Source of the DNA: JOPF133 sp052144935 | GTDB lineage: Bacteria; Acidobacteriota; Terriglobia; Bryobacterales; Bryobacteraceae | Length of the DNA: 28,908 bases | Reading direction: 5' to 3' | Assembly (NCBI GenBank): GCA_052144935.1 | Contig: JBKQPR010000107.1 | Span: 1 to 28,908 of the forward strand | Position numbers and translations under genes: made by a program | Shown: positions 7,576-15,993 of the stretch, piece after piece | Layout: every line of letters starts with the position of its first letter | Numbering within the stretch: position 1 is the stretch's first letter | The notes under the pieces: generated by a model | The model's database searches: none | Told to the model about the DNA's origin: nothing | Seen by the model: the letters and a program-made list of their open reading frames with translations, nothing else

Positions 7576-9008
7576 TTTGGGTTCTCCTTGGGAACTGAAT
7601 TTCCGCTGGCCGGCGCAGGCCGCCCGCCGAATTTGACTTCCATCACGGCGTTCTTCTCGAAATGCACTTCCACGCCCCTGGCGATCACATTGTTATAGAT
7701 GGACCACGCCAATCCGTAGTATCCGAAGGCCACCCCGGCGTAGCGCGAACTCTGGGCGATGGCGGTGCCCAACAGGCCGAATCCCAAACCCCCACCCAGG
7801 ACGCGCCTGCCCACACCTCCGCCCGCGGCGTGGTTGGTCGCCCCCGCACTGGCCCTCCCCGCGTCGTTGTCCGCGGCCCGGCTCGCGACGATCGCCGATA
7901 GGACGGGAGCCAGCAGCCTGGACTTCGGCTCGGTGGCCTTGACGGTGCCTTCCGAATCGACCTTGACGGGTGTCGGCCCGCTTCCTTCCGCCGCTTGTAG
8001 CCTGGCTTGCAGGTGCTCCCCGGCCGGCTGGCCGAACCGGAGCTCGGCGACCTCGGGCGGCAGTGCCACGTCCGAGAAGTTGAACCGAAGCTGGCCGCTG
8101 CGGTGAAACCATCGCGCCCGACGCGTCATTGTCACGGCGCCTTTCATCAGCGTCCCCTCGGGCAGGACCAGCTTGTGGCCGGGCGCAAACAGCGGTTCCG
8201 TGAGCACGGCCTGGACCGCCTCTCCCTGCTTCGCGGAACCCGAATCGAGCGGCGTGAGGAGCCGGACGGAAGCCACGCTGTCGGGCGGCGGCTGGGTTCC
8301 CAACAGGGCGGCCGATTCCCGCGTAATCGATTCCGTGCCGAAGGAAATGCTCTCGCTTAGCTCCGCGTCGAAGCGTGTGCCGCGCCGGACGTATTGCGGG
8401 TGATACGGGAGCTTTGCCATGGCGAAGTCGTACAACCGTTCCTTCCTGTCGGGGGATCGCAGGATGGCGACCACTCCCTGGCTCCGCCCGTTCACTTGAG
8501 CGTTGATGCGATCCTGGAGGGTCTGCCGGGCGGTTCCGAGGACGCCGCCGTTGGCAGTTTGCTTCTTCGGCCTTTTCTTTTTGGGTTCCTCATATATGGA
8601 GTTGAGGCCTTCGGTTTCGGCCGTGCGGACCGCCAGCGTGCGGCCATCGGGAAGGAGCAAAGAATGGAACTCCACCTCGGAGATTCTGAGCGGGGTGAAA
8701 TCGCCGCGCAGTATCGCCTGGGCTCTTTCCCACTTGCGCACCGGTTGCGTGCGGCTCACCGATCCCGCGACTAGCGTGCCGGTGGGAATCGTCTGCTGGT
8801 CGAATGCGTAGACCGGCTCCAGCACCTTGGCTGTCACCGGCGTTCCTTTTCGCTTGGAGAACCGCCTGGTAGTGTACAGCCGCAGTGGCGTCCCGGCCGG
8901 CACCGTCAATCCGATCTTGGCGCTGGTGTCCTCCGCCGCTTGCGGTGAGCCGTAACCGCGAGCCATCAGAAACAGAAAAACAGCCGTTCCCCGAAGTGCC
9001 TTCGGCAT
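7572..9008 (-). CDS. Secreted protein of unknown function with two homologous beta-rich repeats
   Basis: 478 residues; I do not recognise a named family. The start at 9008 (MPKALRGTAVFLFLMARGYG) gives a signal peptide and has AGAGAGG a few bases upstream; the frame is open further but that part looks like noise. Two segments resemble each other: VPAGTPLRLYTTRRFSKRKG onward (about 34-125) and SVASVRLLTPLDSGSAKQGE onward (about 240-320). Each has a G-T/E-x-V-x-A strand, a 'P-x-GT-L-x-x-G-x-V' turn and an F-x-x-L/V ending. A lysine/proline-rich linker (EEPKKKRPKKQ) separates them and a glycine-rich hydrophobic stretch (GRRVLGGGLGFGLLGTAIAQ) lies near the C-terminus. It heads a three-gene minus-strand operon and probably acts in the cell envelope. 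Confidence 0.7.
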   Translation of the reverse strand: MPKALRGTAVFLFLMARGYGSPQAAEDTSAKIGLTVPAGTPLRLYTTRRFSKRKGTPVTAKVLEPVYAFDQQTIPTGTLVAGSVSRTQPVRKWERAQAILRGDFTPLRISEVEFHSLLLPDGRTLAVRTAETEGLNSIYEEPKKKRPKKQTANGGVLGTARQTLQDRINAQVNGRSQGVVAILRSPDRKERLYDFAMAKLPYHPQYVRRGTRFDAELSESISFGTESITRESAALLGTQPPPDSVASVRLLTPLDSGSAKQGEAVQAVLTEPLFAPGHKLVLPEGTLMKGAVTMTRRARWFHRSGQLRFNFSDVALPPEVAELRFGQPAGEHLQARLQAAEGSGPTPVKVDSEGTVKATEPKSRLLAPVLSAIVASRAADNDAGRASAGATNHAAGGGVGRRVLGGGLGFGLLGTAIAQSSRYAGVAFGYYGLAWSIYNNVIARGVEVHFEKNAVMEVKFGGRPAPASGNSVPKENPK

Positions 9009-9338
9009 TTGCGACCTCTCTGAGTGCGCGTTTATCGCCGCTAAGCCTGCACCCCAGTGACCACTGAGTTCCATTTTATTTCGTATTGCTTTTGTTGGGT
9101 TTAGTGGATCCTGGGATGGGAAGATGGCGGCAAATTGCACCTACAGGGGCGGCTTCTCAGCGGCGGAATGCCGCGACCTCTCGTGCCAGCGTCTCAATGT
9201 GGCAATGCCGCAGGGGACCGCTGGATCGATGCGACAACTTACCCGCTCCGCGCTTCCGCGCTCTCGCAGCGCTCCTTTCGTTCAAGAGCTGCCAGCCGTC
9301 GCGTGTGGCCCCTCCATTGCACGGTACCGGTGCGCCCC
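9009..9338. promoter_or_regulatory. Divergent intergenic region
   Basis: 330 bases between the outward-facing secreted-protein operon and the TonB receptor gene, with no credible gene. It holds an AT-richer patch at about 9070-9110 suited to promoter opening, and a small palindrome CAGTG-AC-CACTG at 9055-9066, some 47 bases before the minus-strand start, that could bind a regulator. Frames running through the plus-strand part join the receptor gene but add no signal peptide or domain, so they are treated as non-coding. Confidence 0.4.
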
Positions 9339-11582
9339 ATGCGAATCCTCAACCTGAAAGCCGCCTGGTTCTTGCTGCTCCCCGTGCTCGCCTCAGGCCA
9401 GACCACCGGCCAGGCCACTGACCAGCCGCCGGTGCGGCGCGACAGCGTGGAGGTACACGACACCGCGCCGGGCGTTGCACCCTCGTCATCGGCGGCCACT
9501 CCGGTCAAGCCGGCCGACGTGAAAGATCTGCCCTCGCGCCCCGCCACCGTCAATGACGCGCTGCCGCTGCTGCCCGGCATTGTCCGCACGCCGAACGGCG
9601 GTCTGCGGATTAACGGCGCCGGCGAGCAACGCAGCGCCATGCTGGTGAATGAGTCGGACGTCACCGACCCGGCTACCGGAAGCTTCGGCGCCAGCGTGCC
9701 GGTGGACAGCATCCAGGCGATGAATGTGCTCCGCACTCCGTTCCTCGCGCAATATGGCCGCTTCAGCTCCGGCGTGGTCGCGGTGGAGACCCGGCGCGGC
9801 GGAGACCAGTGGCACTTCGATCTCAACGATCCGTTCCCGGATTTCCGCATCCGCAGTTGGCGCCTCACGGGCTTGCAGGACGTTTCACCGCGCCTGGTGG
9901 CGGGCGGGCCGCTGATCGCAAGCCGGCTCTACTTCGCCCAGACTATTTTGTACGATGTGCAGAAGGTTCCCAACCGCACGCTCCCCTTCCCCGATAACAC
10001 TTCTAAACAGGAGCGCGTGAATTCCTTCACGCAGGTCGATTACATCCTCTCTTCGAGGCAGTACCTCACGGGCACGCTGCACCTGACGCCGCAACACATC
10101 AATTTCGTGAACCCCGATTTCTTCAGCCCGGAGCCGGTGACTCCCAGTTACCGGCAGCAGAACTACATGGGGACCGTCACCGATCATCTGGCGCTGGGCC
10201 AGGGAATGCTGGACAGCGCCATTTCCTTTCAGCGGTTCGATGCCAACGTGGGAGCGCAGGGCGCCGGCCCGATGTTCCTACAGCCGCAAGGGAACTCGGG
10301 CAACTACTTCGCCACCCAGGCGCGCGAGGCGGGGCGGATCGCTCTCAGTGAAACATGGTCGCCGGCCGCGGTTCACGATTTCGGAATACACGAGCTGAGA
10401 TTCGGCGCCTCCATGACCCAGACCTCCGATTCCGGATCGTTTGCGGCGCGTCCCATCGAGATCGAAAACGCCGCCGCGCAGTTGCTGCAGCGCATCGATT
10501 TCTCCGGCGGCAGCCCCTACAGCCACTACGACGTGGAAACCGCGGTCTTTTCGCAGGACCACTGGTCGCTGGCGCACGGCCTGACGTTGGACTTGGGCAC
10601 GCGCCTGGAGCGTCAGAGCATCTCGGAAGCCTTTCGGATCGCGCCGCGGGCGGGCCTTTCATGGGCCCCTTTCGGCGGGAAGCGCACCGTGGTGCAGGCA
10701 GGCTATGGCGTCTTCTACGATCGAGTGCCTCTGGGCGTCTATGCCTTCGATCGTTTCCCGCAGCGCGTGGTGACCAACTACGCGCTGGATGGCAGCGTGA
10801 TCGGCGCGCCCATCACCTATCTGAATCTCACCGGCTACGCCGCCACGACCGATTCGCCGCTCATTTACTCGGAGAACCAGCCCGGCAATTTCGCCCCGCA
10901 CACCGCCGCCTGGAATGTCCACGTGGAGCACACATTCTCTCCCAGCCTGCGGATCCGCGCCGGATACACGGACAGCCAGTCTTCCGGGCTGATTCTGCTC
11001 GAGCCGGGCGTGGTGCAGGGCGTCAACGCGTTGACGCTCACCGGCAACGGCAGCGCACGCTACCGGGCGGCGGAAATCACCGCGCGCCTGGCCTGGAAAC
11101 ACGCGCAATGGTTTCTGGCCTATACCCGCAGCCGCAGCCAGGGCGACCTGAACGACTTCACCGGCTTTCTCGGCAATTACCCCCTGCCGCTGATCCGCCC
11201 CAATGTGTTCTCAAACCTTACTGCCGATCTCCCCAACCGCTTTCTGGCATGGGGAACCGTGCGGCTGCCCTGGAAGGTGCAGATCCTGCCGATGATCGAG
11301 TACCGCAACGGACTGCCCTATGCCCAGTACGATGTGCTCGGCAACTATGTGGGGGTTCCCAATACGACGCGGTATCCCAACTTCTTTTCCGCGGACGCGC
11401 GTGTGCTGAAGGATATCAAGGTCAGCCCCAAGTACACGTTCCGCCTCTCGGTGACCGTCAACAATCTGACCAACCACTTCAATGCTCTGGCCGTGCATTC
11501 CAATACCGCCGATCCGCTGTCCGGGATTTTCTTCGGGAACTATCCGCGCCGGTTCCGGGCCGATTTTGACGTGATCTTTTAG
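9339..11582 (+). CDS. TonB-dependent outer-membrane receptor (Oar-like)
   Basis: 747 residues. ATG 9339 opens a signal peptide (MRILNLKAAWFLLLPVLASG). A plug domain follows at about residues 60-160, with DLPSRPATVNDALPLLPGI, GAGEQRSAMLVNES, DSIQAMNVLRTPFLAQYG and RFSSGVVAVETRRGG. The remainder is a beta-barrel rich in alternating aromatic strands and ends in FRADFDVIF, with the terminal phenylalanine typical of outer-membrane barrels. It is shorter than many acidobacterial Oar proteins and lacks their N-terminal carboxypeptidase-like domain. The ligand cannot be predicted. No TonB/ExbBD genes are nearby. Eighteen bases after its stop begins a fragment of an aminotransferase gene, marking a recombination junction. 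Confidence 0.88.
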   Translation: MRILNLKAAWFLLLPVLASGQTTGQATDQPPVRRDSVEVHDTAPGVAPSSSAATPVKPADVKDLPSRPATVNDALPLLPGIVRTPNGGLRINGAGEQRSAMLVNESDVTDPATGSFGASVPVDSIQAMNVLRTPFLAQYGRFSSGVVAVETRRGGDQWHFDLNDPFPDFRIRSWRLTGLQDVSPRLVAGGPLIASRLYFAQTILYDVQKVPNRTLPFPDNTSKQERVNSFTQVDYILSSRQYLTGTLHLTPQHINFVNPDFFSPEPVTPSYRQQNYMGTVTDHLALGQGMLDSAISFQRFDANVGAQGAGPMFLQPQGNSGNYFATQAREAGRIALSETWSPAAVHDFGIHELRFGASMTQTSDSGSFAARPIEIENAAAQLLQRIDFSGGSPYSHYDVETAVFSQDHWSLAHGLTLDLGTRLERQSISEAFRIAPRAGLSWAPFGGKRTVVQAGYGVFYDRVPLGVYAFDRFPQRVVTNYALDGSVIGAPITYLNLTGYAATTDSPLIYSENQPGNFAPHTAAWNVHVEHTFSPSLRIRAGYTDSQSSGLILLEPGVVQGVNALTLTGNGSARYRAAEITARLAWKHAQWFLAYTRSRSQGDLNDFTGFLGNYPLPLIRPNVFSNLTADLPNRFLAWGTVRLPWKVQILPMIEYRNGLPYAQYDVLGNYVGVPNTTRYPNFFSADARVLKDIKVSPKYTFRLSVTVNNLTNHFNALAVHSNTADPLSGIFFGNYPRRFRADFDVIF

Positions 11583-11599
11583 GCCTGGGCGCGGGGGCT

Positions 11600-11820
11600 C
11601 CCGCCGCGGCATCCTCACCGGCATGCATTACCCGGTGCCGCTGCACCTGCAGCCGGCCTTCCGCGATGGCAGATCGAAGCGCGGAGATTTCCCGGTCGCC
11701 GAGCGGGCCTGCCGCGAGATCCTCTCGCTGCCATGGTGGCCTCACATGGCGAAGAGCGCGGTCGAGGAAGTGGCCGCACGGATACGGGAGCTGGAGGTAG
11801 CAGTGCCAGCTTGGCCGTAA
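11600..11820 (+). pseudogene. 3' remnant of a DegT-type aminotransferase gene
   Basis: The reading frame gives RGILTGMHYPVPLHLQPAF, then GDFPVAERACREILSL and VEEVAARIREL, the last 64 or so residues of a DegT/DnrJ aminotransferase with no body or start of its own. Positions 11600-11793 align without gaps to 5964-6157 of the intact aminotransferase gene, with 22 mismatches by hand count (about 89% identity). Most mismatches are at third codon positions, so the two copies diverged while both were coding. The remnant therefore derives from a separate full-length paralogue, not a recent slip. It reads past the original stop to TAA at 11818-11820. It starts 18 bases after the TonB receptor stop and ends 29 bases before the ADOP permease. 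Confidence 0.88.
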
Positions 11821-11839
11821 CCTTCTCGCACCTTGGCAG

Positions 11840-11845
11840 TATAAT
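11840..11845 (+). promoter_or_regulatory. TATAAT just before the permease start (possible leaderless promoter)
   Basis: A perfect TATAAT hexamer ends four bases before the permease ATG at 11850 and no Shine-Dalgarno lies between them. If used as a -10 box, transcription would begin at or next to the start codon, giving a leaderless message. No -35 box is recognisable at 16-18 bases, so the call is weak. Confidence 0.28.
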
Positions 11846-11849
11846 CTTT

Positions 11850-14297
11850 ATGACGTCCACTTCCTCCGGCTTGCAATCCGCCATCGAGAGCATTCGCCAC
11901 GACCTGCGTTACGCTTTTCGAATGCTGCGGCGGGATGCCGGCTTTACCACGTTTGCCATTTTGATCGTTGGGCTGGGCATCGGCGCCAGCGCCACCGTAT
12001 TCAGCGTGGTCAACGCGATCCTGGTCCGGCCCCTGCCTTTCCGCGACCCGCAGCGCCTGGTTTGGATCGTCAACCACGATTCGAGCGGCCTCTCGGGCCA
12101 GACCACCCAAGTCGGACACTTGCTCGATTTGCGCGCGCGCAATCATTCCTATTCCGACCTGGCGGCTTACTTCGCCTTCTACGGGGTGGGCGACAATCTG
12201 CTCAGCGGCCAGGGAGAGCCGGAGCGTTTGAGCGGAGTGCCGGTGTCGGAGAATTTTTTCCAGGTGCTCGGCGTTCAGCCGCAGATCGGGCGGCTGTTCA
12301 ACGCGGAGGAATGCAAATGGCACGGGCCCAAGGCCGTGCTGCTGGGCAACGGACTGTGGGCCCGGCGGTTCGGCTCCGACCCACGAATTGTGGGCAGCAC
12401 GCTCACGCTCAACAACGAGCCGGTCACAGTGGTCGGAGTGCTGCCGGCCTCTTTCGATTTCGCTTCGGTCTTCGCTCCCGGCAGCCATTTCGATTTGTAT
12501 TTTCCATTCCCGCTCAGCCCGGAAACGAACCGCTGGGGCAACACCATGGCGATCATCGGGCGCCTCAAGCCTGGGGTCGCCATCGGCCAGGCGCGCGCCG
12601 AATTAATGATCCTCGCGCAACAGATCACGCAGGCGCATCCGGAGCGCAACAACTTCGAAGGCCGGGTCGTCCCTCTCGCCGAACACGTGAGCGGCCGCTT
12701 GCGGTTAGCCTTGATCGTGCTGGAATGCGCGGTGGGCGCGGTGATGCTGATTGTCTGCGCCAACCTGTCGAATCTGCTGCTGGCCCGCACCGCAGCCCGG
12801 TACAAGGAGATCGCCATCCGCGCCGCGCTGGGCGCCGGCCGGCAGCGGCTGATCCGGCAGATGCTCACCGAAGGCGTAGCCCTTTCCTGCTGTGGAGCCG
12901 CGCTTGGCGTGCTTCTGGCGGCCGCCGGCACGCACATCCTCGCGCGGCTGGACGCCGTCAACATACCACTTCTTCAGAGTGTGCGGACGGATCCGGCCGC
13001 CGTGGCCTTCGCCCTGCTGGCGTCGATGCTGACCGGCGTGATCTTCGGACTCGCGCCCGCGCTGCATGTTCCGGGCGCCACGCTGCACGATGCGCTCAAG
13101 GACACCACCCGCAGTTCGACGGCGGGCCGGGCGCGGACATGGATTCGCAGCGCGCTGGTGGTGTCCGAGATCGCGTTTGCCTGTGTGCTGCTGGTCAGCG
13201 CGGGCTTACTGGTCCGCAGCTTTCTGGATGTCCTCGACGTGAACCTGGGGTTCCGGCCGGAACGTGCCGCCGCGATGCGCGTGGACCCCGACCCGCACAT
13301 GCCCATCCCGGCGATACCGGCCTATTTCGCCGATGTATTGCGGCGCGCGCGAGCCGTCCCCGGCGTCGAGGCGGCAGGATTGAGCGATGCCCTCCCGCTA
13401 GGCCGCAACCGCAGTTGGGGCGCTCCGGCCAAGGGCCAAGTCTATCCGCCAGGGAAATTTCCCGACGCGTTTGTGCGGGTGGTGAGCGATGGCTATATCC
13501 GTGCGATGGGCATCCCCCTGCGCGAGGGCCGGGATCTTTCGGAAGGGGATGGGCCCGCGGCCGAGCCGGTGATGCTGATCAACGAGACCATGGCGCGCAC
13601 CCTCTTTCCCGGAGACACGGCGATCGGCAAGATCTTTCTTCGCCCCTGCGGTGTAGACCGGCGGGTAGTCGGTGTGGTAGGTGACGTGCGCCACTTGGCG
13701 CTGGAGCAGGGCGCCGGAATGGAGATGTACATGCCCATCCGGCAATGCCGCGATTTCGCTTCGGTGGACCTGGTGGTGCGCACCAAGCTTGCGCCGGCGG
13801 AGTTGGCCCCGGCGGTTCGCGCGGCACTCAAGCCCATCGCGCCCAACCTGCCCGGGACGGACTTCCGCACGCTGCAGACCCTGGTGGATAAAGCCGTATC
13901 GCCGCGGCGCTTCGTGGTGCTGTTGCTCGGGGGTTTCGCGGTATTTGCGCTGATCCTGGCTTCGCTGGGGATCTATGCGGTGGTCTCCTATTCCGTGAGC
14001 CAGCGGACTCAGGAAATCGGAATACGCATGGCCCTGGGCGCTTCCGCCGGCAGGTTGCAAGCGGGGATGGTGGCGAAGACCCTGGCCCTCGCGGCCATCG
14101 GGATGCTGTTGGGAGCGGCGGCATCCCTGGCGCTGGCGCGTGAGTTTGGCGGACTGCTCTACGGAGTGACATTCAGCGATCCACTTACGTTTCTCGGAGC
14201 GTTGATCGTGCTTACAGCCGTGGCGGCGGTGGCGGGTTACCTTCCGGCGCGCCGCGCCTCGCGCATCGATCCATCGGTGGCGTTGCGGGCGAGCTAA
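11850..14297 (+). CDS. ADOP-family ABC transporter permease (MacB-FtsX duplicated)
   Basis: 815 residues with the duplicated architecture of acidobacterial orphan permeases: a cytoplasmic start, TM1 (about 31-56; TTFAILIVGLGIGASATVF), a MacB_PCD periplasmic domain, an FtsX three-helix unit (about 287-420; with LLARTAARYKEIAIRAALGA), a second TM entry (about 432-455), a second periplasmic domain, and a final FtsX unit (about 695-812; RTQEIGIRMALGASAGRL). It ends in RRASRIDPSVALRAS, the usual family C-terminus. The conserved EIxIRxALGA coupling-helix motif occurs in both halves. No ATPase gene is adjacent, as is normal for this family. The ATG at 11850 is chosen because MTSTSSGLQSAIESIRHDLRYAFRML is a standard N-terminus; no ribosome site is visible. 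Probably exports or transduces force on an envelope substrate that cannot be named. Confidence 0.92.
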   Translation: MTSTSSGLQSAIESIRHDLRYAFRMLRRDAGFTTFAILIVGLGIGASATVFSVVNAILVRPLPFRDPQRLVWIVNHDSSGLSGQTTQVGHLLDLRARNHSYSDLAAYFAFYGVGDNLLSGQGEPERLSGVPVSENFFQVLGVQPQIGRLFNAEECKWHGPKAVLLGNGLWARRFGSDPRIVGSTLTLNNEPVTVVGVLPASFDFASVFAPGSHFDLYFPFPLSPETNRWGNTMAIIGRLKPGVAIGQARAELMILAQQITQAHPERNNFEGRVVPLAEHVSGRLRLALIVLECAVGAVMLIVCANLSNLLLARTAARYKEIAIRAALGAGRQRLIRQMLTEGVALSCCGAALGVLLAAAGTHILARLDAVNIPLLQSVRTDPAAVAFALLASMLTGVIFGLAPALHVPGATLHDALKDTTRSSTAGRARTWIRSALVVSEIAFACVLLVSAGLLVRSFLDVLDVNLGFRPERAAAMRVDPDPHMPIPAIPAYFADVLRRARAVPGVEAAGLSDALPLGRNRSWGAPAKGQVYPPGKFPDAFVRVVSDGYIRAMGIPLREGRDLSEGDGPAAEPVMLINETMARTLFPGDTAIGKIFLRPCGVDRRVVGVVGDVRHLALEQGAGMEMYMPIRQCRDFASVDLVVRTKLAPAELAPAVRAALKPIAPNLPGTDFRTLQTLVDKAVSPRRFVVLLLGGFAVFALILASLGIYAVVSYSVSQRTQEIGIRMALGASAGRLQAGMVAKTLALAAIGMLLGAAASLALAREFGGLLYGVTFSDPLTFLGALIVLTAVAAVAGYLPARRASRIDPSVALRAS

Positions 14298-14598
14298 GAA
14301 CTGGCCGGTAGAGGCCGCACTCTTCCACACCATTGCCTGCGCCGCCCTACGATGCGCGGCCCATCGCCCATACCGCGCCACTCCGCGCGCAAGCCAGGCA
14401 CCGCTCCCTGACGAGGCCCCGACGGGCCGGCCCGGCGGGAAGCCGCGCGCGACATTCGGAGCCGGCCCCGAGGGCGGCCCCGTGAGGGAGCGGTGAGGGA
14501 GCGCATAAGCGTCAAATAGAGCCCGGCTGGACCGCGGCTGGCACTTGTACGGCCAGGGCGTTTTACGGCCAAGTGATTCAACGTCGTACCATGAATTC
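14298..14598. other. Intergenic region with inverted and direct repeats before hicA
   Basis: 301 bases without a credible gene. ACCGCTCCCT near 14400 and AGGGAGCGGT near 14484 form an inverted repeat around a very GC-rich core, which could fold as a long stem after the permease gene. Similar text (CCACCGCTCCCTG) recurs after the last gene at about 28813, so it may be a dispersed acidobacterial repeat. Nearer hicA, TACGGCCA is repeated at 14548-14555 and 14564-14571, framed by CACTTG (14542-14547) and CAAGTG (14570-14575). These could be operator sites for the HicB antitoxin. Confidence 0.4.
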
Positions 14599-14799
14599 GT
14601 GCCAGTCAAGGTTCGCGATTTGATCAGGACACTGGAAAATGCGGGCTGGCGCCACGTCCGGACCTCTGGCGACCATCGGGTGTTCCAAAACCCCGAGGGC
14701 CGCATTACCATTGTGTCGGGAAAGCTCGGCGACGACGTTCGGCCCGGCACTTATCGCGCAGTTTTGCGGCAAACTGGTATCGAGGAGGCTGACAAATGA
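14599..14799 (+). CDS. hicA: HicA mRNA interferase toxin
   Basis: 66-residue toxin of the HicA/YcfA family, a double-stranded-RNA-binding-like fold that cleaves mRNA. It starts MPVKVRDLIRTLENAGW, keeps the catalytic histidine in the SGDHRVF motif (H26), and has the conserved NPEGRITIVSGK and RPGTYRAVLRQTGI segments. GTG 14599 is chosen because it gives the standard N-terminus; upstream in-frame codons add an unrelated stretch. No ribosome-binding site precedes it, but TACCAT lies six bases before the start. It overlaps hicB by four bases (ATGA at 14796). Unlike the mazF locus in the same window, the toxin is intact. Confidence 0.9.
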   Translation: MPVKVRDLIRTLENAGWRHVRTSGDHRVFQNPEGRITIVSGKLGDDVRPGTYRAVLRQTGIEEADK

Positions 14800-15008
14800 T
14801 CCGAAAGTACACTCTGATCGTCGAAGGGGACGGCGCCGGCTATAGCGGCTACGTGCCAGAGCTCCCCACCATTCTGGTCACGGGGAGCGCCATAGACGAT
14901 CTGACTGCCCGCGCCAAGGAAGCTATCTGCCTCTACTGGGAGACCTTGCGCACCGATTGGTCCCCGGGCTCGACGGTTCTGGAAATCGAGGTCGAACTGC
15001 CGGTCTAG
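14796..15008 (+). CDS. hicB: HicB-like antitoxin
   Basis: 70-residue protein with the partial RNase H fold of HicB antitoxins: KYTLIVEGDGAGYSGYVPELP followed by AIDDLTARAKEAICLYWETL and a final strand VLEIEVELPV. It would bind and neutralise HicA. It lacks a separate C-terminal ribbon-helix-helix or HTH domain found in larger HicB proteins, so whether it binds DNA on its own is unclear. Its ATG overlaps the hicA stop by four bases, so the order is toxin first, as usual for hicAB. The 190 bases that follow before rlmA hold no gene. Confidence 0.85.
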   Translation: MIRKYTLIVEGDGAGYSGYVPELPTILVTGSAIDDLTARAKEAICLYWETLRTDWSPGSTVLEIEVELPV

Positions 15009-15201
15009 CGTAGATCGCTTCACGACGACGAGCAAGTGACCACTTCGCCGTGTTTTGTTTATCCGGAGAAGCGCTGACCCTCCGGAACGCCGGCTCGGCT
15101 GTGAAGAATGCACGTCGATCCCGAGCGAGGGATGCGGTCGGCTATTTTAACGCCCATGGTGAGGGCGCGGGATTCCCCGCACCATCCGCTACACTCGACT
15201 C

Positions 15202-15993
15202 ATGCTCCTCTGCCCCGTTCGCGAGTGCCACATGGCGCTGACGCGCGACGGGCGGCGCCTGCTCTGCCCGCGTGGGCATTCGTTCGACGTCGCGCGCAGC
15301 GGATACATCAACCTGCTCCAACCGCAAGACCGGCGGTCCAAGCGGCCGGGCGACACCCCGGATGCCATCGCTGCGCGCCGGCGATTGCACGATCGCGGGG
15401 TGACCGGGCCGCTGCTGGGAGCGATCGCGGAGATCCTGGCCCCATCGCCGGGCGACATTGTTCTCGATGCCGGCTGCGGCGAAGGTTTTTATTTGGCGGC
15501 GCTCGCCCGCCAGAGCGGCTGTGAGGCGCACGGCGTCGACATCTCGATTCCGGCGGTGGACGCGGCCGCGCGCCGCTACCCTGAGTGCGAGTGGATTGTG
15601 GCCAATGCCGATCGCTTCCTGCCGTACGCCGGCCGCTCCTTCTCGATCGTCCTGTCGATCACGGCGCGAATGAATGCGGGCGAATTCCGCCGTGTCCTCC
15701 GCGACGACGGACGCCTGCTGGTGGCCCTTCCCGCGCCTGACGATCTGGCCGAGCTGCGCGGCGTGGGCCGCGACCGCGTGGCCCGCACGGTGGAAACATT
15801 CGGGCACGGCTTCACGCTCGCCGACCGGCGCCGGGTCTCCACGGCGGCCGATCTCGACGCCGCCGCGGTTCACGACGTCGTGCTTTCGATTTATCGGCCC
15901 ATGCGATCGCGGCCGGCCGAAGCCATGCGAGTGACCTTCAGCCTGGATCTGCTGCTGTTCCGGCCGGCCCTTACTGCTCCCGCAGTACCATAA
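15202..15993 (+). CDS. rlmA: 23S rRNA guanine-N1 methyltransferase, RlmA family
   Basis: 263 residues. The N-terminal zinc finger has C4, C9, C22 and H26 (spacing C-x4-C rather than the common C-x2-C), then HSFDVARSGYINLL and RRSKRPGDTPDAIAARR, the family signature matching E. coli RlmA. The SAM-binding motif VLDAGCGEGFY is at about residues 87-97. The enzyme methylates N1 of a hairpin-35 guanine in 23S rRNA (G745 in the E. coli enzyme; some relatives modify a neighbouring guanine and affect macrolide binding). ATG 15202 has no Shine-Dalgarno; a -10-like TACACT sits at 15190-15195. The 3' end overlaps the convergent ADOP permease gene by 23 bases. Confidence 0.88.
   Translation: MLLCPVRECHMALTRDGRRLLCPRGHSFDVARSGYINLLQPQDRRSKRPGDTPDAIAARRRLHDRGVTGPLLGAIAEILAPSPGDIVLDAGCGEGFYLAALARQSGCEAHGVDISIPAVDAAARRYPECEWIVANADRFLPYAGRSFSIVLSITARMNAGEFRRVLRDDGRLLVALPAPDDLAELRGVGRDRVARTVETFGHGFTLADRRRVSTAADLDAAAVHDVVLSIYRPMRSRPAEAMRVTFSLDLLLFRPALTAPAVP

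Noticed and set aside
15971..15993. Possible annotation error in the rlmA/permease 3' overlap
   Set aside because: Both C-termini are normal for their families (permease ending VDPVMVLREQ), so a genuine 23-base convergent overlap is more likely.
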